Source: Schizochytrium sp. TIO01 | Taxonomy: Eukaryota > Sar > Bigyra > Thraustochytrida > Thraustochytriidae | Assembly: GCA_004764695.1 (NCBI GenBank) | Contig: SMSO01000031.1 | Location: 8,241,261 to 8,305,260, forward strand | Direction of reading: 5' to 3' | DNA length: 64,000 nt | Shown here: piece by piece, positions 56,970 through 64,000 of the stretch | Layout of the letters: the number at the start of each line of letters is the position of its first letter | Numbering within the stretch: position 1 is the stretch's first letter | The notes under the pieces: model-generated | What the model was told of the DNA's origin: nothing | The model's database searches: none | The model's input: the letters and a program-made list of their open reading frames with translations, nothing else | Program-made: the position numbers and the translations under genes

Positions 56970-57233
56970 CTAGTTCTTGGCTCCGGCAGCCACATGAATC
57001 TGACTGCCGATTTTTGCTCTATTGTAAGCCTTATGTCTACTGGGGTTTCCATAAGGGACGCCAAGAATTCTAGCAATGCCTTGCCCACTTAATCCTTTGA
57101 TTGGAGATCTCAGCACTTCCCAAGATAGAGATAAAGATAGGTGGATGAACCAGTAAAATCCCCTATTACGCAATCCAGAATAATACATAATCACGCAGGA
57201 ATAGACTCCGGCAAAGTTGTGAGAAATTGACAA
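56970..57233 (-). pseudogene. Short frame with helix-turn-helix-like end, possible transposase relic
   Basis: The 87-codon frame ends with SPIKGLSGQGIARILGVPYG, the pattern of a Hin/homeodomain-like helix-turn-helix (GxSxxxIAxxLGVxxxT) used by transposases, followed by a basic stretch NPSRHKAYNRAKIG. The N-terminal half is hydrophobic and not informative. No DDE catalytic region is seen nearby. Confidence 0.25.
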
Positions 57234-57584
57234 AGTTCAACACAAAATCACATAGATTGTTAACCAAACTCGTTTAACCTTGGCGAGCAAGAATATCTTA
57301 TGTTTCCTAAGCGTCTCTAAATACTACATGTATTACTTTATGTTGCAGTGTAGCTTTTATATACAAGATGAATCCGACACATTTGACTCTTACGTTCTGA
57401 TCTTAATTTCAATTAAGGAAAGTACGAGGCGCAGTGTTTGCTATCACCTTGGAAGATTTTACGTTCCCTCAATTACTATGGTTGATTTAAAAGAACAAAA
57501 TTCATTTCTTTTGTTATAAGTTTACTCCGTCACAAGTTGTAAGCACATTATTCAGATTGATCGATTTTACGGTTCTGTGTTAAC

Positions 57585-58916
57585 CTAGTAAAATCGAAGA
57601 TCAACAGTCTTTGGAATGCTGTATCGTTGATCCAAAGGATCAAACATCTCCTCTGGGAGTTGCTCTGGAGTAAAATCCACTGGGTCGTAACCTTCACCTT
57701 CTGTTTGAACGTTCCATCGGGCGAAAAAGTCATCTATTAGTTTTTTCCATTCTCGCATGAGAGCTTTATCTGTTCGGTACAGTTCGCGATCAAGGTCACT
57801 GCGGAAGACAGAAGAAGACTTGTCCGACCAGTGAGTAGAGATGGATTTCTGCTCCCTTTTCACGTAGGCGTTTGTGTTTCTTATATGATTGCCGTAAGAC
57901 TGAGAAAGATAGTACACCATTCGATCATCCCGTGGTACTTTGATTTTACCTGCATTACTTACGAAAGACGAGCTTAGAGCTGGAGGACCAGTAATGAACT
58001 TTTTCTGACGAAATTCATGAGTCGTCATAGACGATCCTTCAAGAATTTTGAGAACATTATGGAAGCTTTCTCGCGCAGCATGAGCCATGATAAAGTGCCC
58101 AGGGCGATATATGAGACTCCACTGGCATAAGACTCCATCGCCCACGGCGCCAGAGACGGCGCCAACATCTGTCGGTACAATCTCGCGAAGAGGAGCATAG
58201 TGTGTCGCGTCGAGATCAAAGTAAATACCACCAAACTTAAGAATAGCTAGGTACCGCCAAAGATCAATTTTGATTGCTCCAGTCTGTATAGTATCAAACA
58301 GCGGCTTGAGCGGCTTGAATTCGGTTTTCTCCATGAACTGCTCCACAAGGTTGTCGTCAAAAAAGTAAAAGTCCCATTCCTGATTCATATGAAGTGCGTT
58401 CCGAAGAAGGTTACAAACAACGCTTGTCACATTGCGAAATCTACTGGAGACAAACATGCGTCGCGGAATCTTGGCAACAGGCTTCTCCATAATTGCTGGA
58501 ATGAAGAATGGAATCGTTGTAGCATGGTGCGGATCGCACTCCAGACGGTATGTGTTCGAGAAATCTGTTGTAGAATTTTGCAAGCTTTTTGATACTGAGA
58601 TTGATCGATCCATCACCTTCTTTGTAGGCTTTGGGAGTGCATTTTTATCTTTATCGCTTTGAAGGTAGGCCTCCAGCTCGTTGAGCCCATGTTGCACCAA
58701 GGAGTTAGCTTGAAGTTCTTGCGAAGATTGAAACCGATTCTTCAAGCGCATAAGATCGTGAACGGTACTTTCGATCAAGTCCTCGGTGATTGTCACATCG
58801 ATATAAGTTTGAGTGGTGCATCCAGGCAATGAATACGTATGAAAAATGCCGACAAACAAAGTAACTTGAACCAAGGCGCATACAAAGATCAAGAGCAGTA
58901 CCTTCGAGGTGCTCAT
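57585..58916 (-). CDS. Type II membrane glycosyltransferase with DXD motif (GT32-like), intact copy
   Basis: 443 residues, no introns. A short cytosolic end and a signal anchor (about 5-26, KVLLLIFVCALVQVTLFVGI) point to the Golgi or ER. A stem of about 120 residues follows, with a Lys/Glu-rich helical part. The catalytic domain begins at AKIPRRMFVSSRF (148-160), then WDFYFFDDN (181-189) and IKIDLWRYLAILKFGGIYFD with the DXD pair Asp234/Asp236, then ARESFHNVLKIL. This order is that of the DXD sugar-binding family (Gly_transf_sug, GT32, OCH1-like), which moves a sugar from a nucleotide-sugar donor with a metal ion. Donor and acceptor are unknown. The stop is TAG at 57585-57587. A second, broken copy lies at 62279-63618. 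Confidence 0.85.
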   Translation of the reverse strand: MSTSKVLLLIFVCALVQVTLFVGIFHTYSLPGCTTQTYIDVTITEDLIESTVHDLMRLKNRFQSSQELQANSLVQHGLNELEAYLQSDKDKNALPKPTKKVMDRSISVSKSLQNSTTDFSNTYRLECDPHHATTIPFFIPAIMEKPVAKIPRRMFVSSRFRNVTSVVCNLLRNALHMNQEWDFYFFDDNLVEQFMEKTEFKPLKPLFDTIQTGAIKIDLWRYLAILKFGGIYFDLDATHYAPLREIVPTDVGAVSGAVGDGVLCQWSLIYRPGHFIMAHAARESFHNVLKILEGSSMTTHEFRQKKFITGPPALSSSFVSNAGKIKVPRDDRMVYYLSQSYGNHIRNTNAYVKREQKSISTHWSDKSSSVFRSDLDRELYRTDKALMREWKKLIDDFFARWNVQTEGEGYDPVDFTPEQLPEEMFDPLDQRYSIPKTVDLRFY

Positions 58917-59214
58917 CGAATTAGCTTTGGAGTGAAGGCCCGGTGGAGTGCGTTGCTCGTTTTTTGCATATTTCCCAACCCATACGTAAGAAAACAGGTG
59001 CTGTTTTGTCTGGCTGGTTTTGCAATTGGTTTAAACTAGCGAGCGCCCGAGTCGAGCGCACGGCACGGCCCTGCTTCGCTTTGATGCCTACACAACCAAG
59101 TTTCCCCGCAATTTACGCGCGAGGTTATTCTGCTTCAACAATTACGTAATTATATTTTCGGCTAGTAGTCCCTATGTATCCACTTAGGATGAGCTGTGCA
59201 CGATAGTACTCGCT

Positions 59215-59238
59215 CTACTACTACTACTACTACTACTA
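59215..59238. repeat. (CTA)8 microsatellite
   Basis: Eight exact trinucleotides. Confidence 0.9.
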
Positions 59239-60563
59239 TGCGAAGGATGATCAGCATCGTCATATTCATAAAACATGTTATAAACAGAAAAGGAGATAGC
59301 CAAGAAGTTGATCCAGGAGGACCCCATTGATGACTTTTCACCATGACTTCGTATGCTAGGATTCGAAAGCACCTGCGTTCTCAGCCAGGTCAGCAGCACC
59401 TCAGCTTGACTTGTACGCAAGTCTGACCAGCCCACTAGCTATGCAAACGCAATGAAAGAAACATCCGCGCCCAAGTACAAATTGATTGCTAGTCAAGAAA
59501 ATCGGTAGCCTATCAGGGTACCCGCGGGTTGTCTTGAGTTGTACTTATTCCCACTTTATTACCCCCCCCCAGTGGATTACTAAGGTTCCCTTTAGCATTA
59601 TAATTTAAATTTGGCTCTCCATTTTCTTCTTTTTCCTCTAGCTAGTGCGGAACAGTACGTGGCTACTATCTACTATCTATATTAGATGAAACGTGCTCCT
59701 TTTACTTTGCTTCCTACCTCAGACTATATTTTTTAATTAGAATTGAACGGTATCAACTCAAGTATAGAATAGTAGCATTTGATTGATCAATAGGTCTTTA
59801 ATTGGGCCTATTTATGCAAGGCTCGAACTCAAACTTCGGTTTCGAGATCTACAGCGTCCCAAGATAACACTCTTGTGCCCGGTGTTGCTAGCTAACCAGG
59901 TTGTGAAAGAGTGTGGAGCTATGGTGCTCATCGCGTTCCTAGGCCCTTAGATCTAGAAATCAGTAGAGCGCAGGGATTGAAGGTGTTAAAAGGGATTTGA
60001 TGTATCTTTTTTCCAAAATTACTGTGTACCTAGCTAGAGATAACTGACAGACTCTCCGAGCAAGCAAGCAGAGTTGTAGACGAGCCCGGCAATGCAAGGG
60101 GCACGGGAGTCCTTTCTGTGGTCGTGAAGAAAGAGTCAAAAGTGATCACTGCGAAGTCTATCACGTGGATAGCAGAATGGTACTAAGTGCTAAGAGGGCT
60201 GAAGGTCATATTCTCGGGCTTAAAATTTCTTTAGAGGAAACTAGAGAGCAGCTACGAAACAACTGCGTCTGAGCTCTTGATGCTATGATAATTTACGCGA
60301 TGTTTGTAGACAGTTGTGTTCATCAATAGCTAAGTGAAAGAGTTAAACAGACACCATCAAGTAGAAAAACCTTGGAATTTATTGGTATGGGTATGGTACT
60401 TTTTGCAGAAGGTGAAGGCAGCGGCGTGTAGTCAGTGTGAATATCTATACAGTCAGCTCAAAGGCGGGATTGATACTACGATTCGAAGCTGAAGTCGCAA
60501 ATCAAGAGAACATTTGATTGAGCATTGGAGCCAGATGGTTTTGGCGAATGTGATTATTGAAGT

Positions 60564-60616
60564 ATACCAGCTATGTGTCGGACAGAATACCAGCTATGTG
60601 TCGGACAGTATACCAA
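60564..60616. repeat. 23-bp tandem repeat, 2.3 copies
   Basis: ATACCAGCTATGTGTCGGAC plus CAG and one variable base, repeated twice and begun a third time. Confidence 0.85.
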
Positions 60617-61956
60617 AGCCTAGACTTAGGCAATGGACCTTTTCAGTAGTTCCTAAATACTAATGCGAACTGTTATTTTCCTTCATCTCTCTATCTACGC
60701 TATCTCTTGGTGACCGCCTCACGCTAACTTGCAATAGTGATGAAATTGCTTGCTATTAACTCGTAGTCAATGTGGCGTGTCAAGAAAATTGCGAAGCCAG
60801 GAAAAAATAAAATTTGGGCTAGTGTGGATTCGTTTCAGAGAAAGTGTCATCATCAGCATTGTCTCAAAGCCTATTCACAACACCTTGCAATGGATCAAAT
60901 CCAGCACGGTGAAAGGTTGGTAGAAGGACAAAAATTAGAAGAAAAGTCAGTAAAACACAATAGCGCATTCCCCTTTTGAACACCTAGGTAAGAGCATTAT
61001 GTCCAAATATACTCCAGGCGGACGAATAAAATGTTGGGATGCTCGAAGAAACCACTTACGCCTGCATACGCCACATGAAACTGAACAGCCATAAATTGAG
61101 TTAATGCTAGGTGAAAACGTGTTATTGGTACACATTTAACACTGGTATATTGTGCCTTTTGTATGGAGAGAATGTTCACATCTCGACGAATCGTAGGTGC
61201 AGGTGATGTCAAAATTCATTTCATGATCAGAGCCAAGATGTCAAATGTACTAACACCCCTTTCTAAGACTTGTGAAAGTATCATTAACTTGAAACCCTGA
61301 CGGTAAAGACCACAAAGTGTTTAACCTATCTACGTAAACTTGATTCAGGTAATATTGAATCGCTAAAAAACTAAGTAGACACTGTACATTCCTATGAGTC
61401 AATTTGAGGCTAAAGTGCCAAAAGGAAGGAGGGCTGTCTTCTTCTTCTTCTTTAAATTAAAAAAAGGCATGCTTACTCACATAAAACCAAGTAAATACTA
61501 TACTCGTAAGTGCGAGCTTGGCAAGTATTGTGAAATGGCCGAAGAGATATGCGTTATAATATATATATACATACACGTCATCAATGTCAAGCGACCAAAA
61601 GAAATGGCAAGAGCTTTCAATTTTCATCACAAAGTTTCACGTAATTAAAGAGATAAATGCTTTCAAACCAGTCGATAAACAGAAATAAATAATTCATGGT
61701 TGGTGTTTAAACAGTTACAATTGAACATTGAATAGTGTTTCCCTGAGTGACACATCAGTGTTATGGAAACACCTTGATAGTGCTCGTTCTAAAAGAGACT
61801 TGCATTTGAGAGATAAAGGTTTGTTCTCTACTTTTCTGATTCAAACCCGACTAGGTAATGGTGGATGTTTGACGGCAGGTTTCAGGTTTCATAAAATATA
61901 TGACTGATCAGAACGAATTTCACCTTATAAACGTATCAATTTAGTATATTATATGT

Positions 61957-62154
61957 CTATTGCAGTGCTGGGAAGCGTGCAGCAGAGGTAGTCTGACAAG
62001 GATGGCGAACTCAGGAGAAAGAGAGAAAGAGGATGATATTTGAGTTATTGGGGTTTCGGGTCTGCATACAGGCAGGATGAATATATGGGCAGGGGAGCTA
62101 GGTTAGGTTAGGCTAGGTTAGGTTAGGTAGACAGTAGCTGTATATTACTTTAAT
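61957..62154 (+). repeat. Dispersed repeat, copy C
   Basis: Same order of landmarks as copy B: CTATTGCAG, TCTGACAAGGATGGCGAACT, CAGGAGAAAGAGAG, GTTATTGGGGTTTCGGGTCT, GCATACAGGCAGGATGA, a (GGTTA)n array at 62098-62131, and GACAGTAGCTGTATATTACT. It ends 125 bases from the 3' end of the second glycosyltransferase copy. Confidence 0.85.
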
Positions 62155-62278
62155 AATGACCTATATCTTATCGATCTTTTCGTTGAAAATAGTAACAGAT
62201 TTTCGAAAATCGCAATTTGAATTTTGGAAATTCAGATTAGGCCTGCTAGGTTTCAGTGATAGCCTGTGGATTTACATA

Positions 62279-63618
62279 TTAGAATGTTACTTTAGCTTTT
62301 GTTGTATGGTCAAAGCGGAGATCGGTATTCTTTGGAATGCTGTATCGTTGATCCAAAGGATCAAACATCTCCTCTGGAAGTTGCTCTGGAGTAAAATCCA
62401 CTGGGTCGTAACCTTCACCTTCTGTTTGAACGTTCCATCGGGCGAAAAAGTCATCTATTAGTTTTTTCCATTCTCGCATGAGAGCTTTATCTGTTCGGTA
62501 CAGTTCACGATCGAGGTCACTGCGGAAGACGGAAATAGAATTGTCTAACCAGTGGGTGGAGATCGATTTCTGTTCCTTTTTCATTTTGATATCAAAGTTT
62601 CTCAGATGATTACCGTAAGACTGAGAAAGGTAGTACACCATTCGATCATCCCGTGGTACTCTGATTCTACCTGCATTGCTTATGAAAGACGAGCTTAGAG
62701 CTGGAGGACCGGAGATAAACTTTTTCCGGATAAACTCATGAGTCGTCATAGACGATCCTTCAAGAATTTTGAGAACATTATGGAAGCTTTCTCGCGCAGC
62801 ATGAGCCATGATAAAGTGCCCAGGGCGATATATGAGACTCCACTGGCATAAGACTCCATCTCCCATGGCGCTAGAGACGGCGCCAACATCTGTCGGTACA
62901 ATCTCGCGAAGAGGAGCATAGTGTGACGCGTCGAGATCAAAGTAAGCACCACCAAACTTAAGAATAGCTAGGTACCGCCAAAGATCAATTTTGATTGCTC
63001 CAGTCTGTATAGTATCAAACAGCGGCTTGAGCGGCTTGAATTCAGTTTTCTCCATGAACTGCTCCACAAGGTTGTCGTCAAAAAAGTAAAAGTCCCATTC
63101 CTGATTCATATGAAGAATCTCTCGGAGATGCATACAAATAACGCTTGTCACATTGCGAAATCTACTGGAGACAAACATGCGTCGCGGAATCTTGGCAACA
63201 GGCTTCTCCATAATTGCTGGAATGAAGAATGGAATCGTTGTAGCATGGTGCGGATCGCACTCCAGACGGTAGTAGAATTTTGCAAGCTTTTTGATACTGA
63301 GATTGATCGATCCATCACCTTCTTTGTAGGCTTTGGGAGTGCATTTTTATCTTTATCGCTTTGAAGGTAGGCCTCCAGCTCGTTGAGCCCATGTTGCACC
63401 AAGGAGTTAGCTTGAAGTTCTTGCGAAGATTGAAACCGATTCTTCAAGCGCATAAGATCGTGAACGGTACTTTCGATCAAGTCCTCGGTGATTGCCACAT
63501 CGATATGAGTTTCAGTGGTGCATCCAGACAATGAATGCGTATGAAAAATGCCGACAAACAAAGTAACTTGAACCAAGGCGCATACAAAGATCAAGAGCAG
63601 TACCTTCGAGGTGCTCAT
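62279..63618 (-). pseudogene. GT32-like glycosyltransferase, second copy broken by a 19-nt deletion
   Basis: Nearly identical to 57585-58916 along its length and through about 100 bases of 5' flank. Signal anchor, stem and catalytic domain all correspond (FDLDASHY against FDLDATHY). Around 63269-63273 the minus-strand sequence lacks 19 bases present in the intact copy, in the stem between SKSLQNSTT and RLECDPHHAT. The upstream frame (from ATG 63618) therefore runs off and stops near 63148, while the whole catalytic domain stays open in its own frame from an internal ATG at 63211 to TAA at 62279-62281. The end also differs (NTDLRFDHTTKAKVTF). A soluble catalytic fragment could still be made from 63211, but without the membrane anchor it would not reach the Golgi; most likely a recent pseudogene. 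Confidence 0.85.
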
Positions 63619-64000
63619 CGAATTAGACTTTGGAGTGAAGGCCTCGTTGAGTGCGTTGCTTATTCTTCGCATATTTCCCAACCCAATACGTAAGAAAACA
63701 GGTGCTGTTTTGTCTGGCTGGTTTGGATATCGACGCAAGCTGGCGATAGCCCCCTAGTCGATTGAAAGGGTGGAAAGTTTTCTCTGGTTCTTGTCGTAAG
63801 GGCGAATGCAATCTGTATAGAAATAGCCTAGAGGGGTAGAGAGCAAGAGACGATTTTGCTTTGCTTTATATTTCCATCCATTTCGCACACTTGGACAGAG
63901 TGAGGAAGTAAATATTCCTTTATTGCAAGCACTCGAGGTGGATACTACCTACTACCGAGGCGTGCGAGTCCTCGTAGGGTTGATGCGAGGTACGCGCAAG
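63619..64000. other. 5' flank of the second glycosyltransferase copy
   Basis: The first 105 bases match the flank of the intact copy, then the two diverge near 63725. No gene is seen to the window edge. Confidence 0.5.

Larger units (their letters stand above)
51533..57584. other. Intergenic, AT-rich, with repeat copy B and small relics
   Basis: About 6 kb without a confident gene. It holds an ATT array (53752-53786), the dispersed repeat copy B, a perfect hairpin (56800-56827) and a short helix-turn-helix-like frame (56970-57233). Frames at 54513-54773 and 55105-55329 (minus) and 56308-56523 (plus) are AT-rich, unrecognised and of doubtful reality. Confidence 0.4.
58917..61956. other. Intergenic between the two glycosyltransferase copies
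   Basis: About 100 bases upstream of the intact copy are near-identical to the 5' flank of the second copy. Beyond that no gene is seen; small frames at 60770-60979 and 61394-61648 are AT-rich and unrecognised. It contains a (CTA)8 array and a 23-bp tandem repeat. Confidence 0.4.

Noticed and set aside
59340-59400. Minus-strand TTTCGAATCC as a tRNA T-loop
   Set aside because: The base before TTC is not G and the flanking arms do not pair.
59825-59960. Minus-strand GAGTTCGAGCC as Pol III box B
   Set aside because: The upstream A-box candidates are at odd spacing and no cloverleaf forms; at most a very old tRNA-derived element.
1-64000. CRISPR array, prophage or bacterial operon structure
   Set aside because: No regular direct repeats with unique spacers, no ribosome binding sites, and spliced genes with secretory and nuclear signals show eukaryotic DNA.

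Overview
The window is nuclear DNA of a eukaryote, most likely a heterotrophic protist. Labyrinthulomycetes/thraustochytrids or another stramenopile group fit best, but this is inference. Reasons: long intron-free genes with C/G-ending codons sit beside one gene cut into nine exons by canonical GT-AG introns; starts look Kozak-like (ACCATG, CAAGATGG); there are no operons or ribosome binding sites; proteins carry signal peptides, a tail anchor, a nuclear localisation signal and a PCNA-binding box.

Layout. 1-14.2 kb: the 3' end of a multi-pass membrane protein (+); a dead TIR-domain gene (-); a decayed GC-rich coding patch; a 1010-residue fusion of two sucrase/ferredoxin-like domains with two UMP-CMP-kinase-like domains (+); one copy of a dispersed repeat next to AT-rich broken frames; an organellar-type methionine aminopeptidase (-, frame break in a six-G run); a DNA polymerase eta (-, frame break in a CCA/CAA tract). 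14.2-37.8 kb: about 23 kb with no convincing intact gene. From about 17.2 to 37.3 kb it is packed with more than 30 unrelated microsatellites in alternating GC-rich and AT-rich blocks, with a few coding-like fragments. 37.8-42.7 kb: a pseudokinase with a Tudor/agenet-like tail (+) and a secreted class II glutamine amidotransferase-like enzyme (+). 44-46.4 kb: an LRR gene (-) with seven consecutive 84-nt exons, one repeat each. 49.8-51.5 kb: a secreted GH30 glucosylceramidase-like enzyme (-). 51.5-64 kb: a type II membrane glycosyltransferase (-) and a recent second copy broken by a 19-nt deletion, with two more copies of the dispersed repeat.

The genes do not form a pathway. Themes are nucleotide metabolism and DNA repair (NMP kinases, Pol eta), protein maturation (MetAP), secretory-pathway sugar and amide chemistry (GH30, glycosyltransferase, amidotransferase) and recognition or signalling modules (TIR relic, LRR, pseudokinase). 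The most novel-looking items are the Suc_Fer-NMP kinase fusion, the LRR exon module with a possible non-canonical intron at its 5' side, the Cys nucleophile of the amidotransferase placed right after a signal peptide, and the microsatellite-packed desert. Two frame breaks in otherwise intact genes lie in low-complexity tracts and may be assembly errors.
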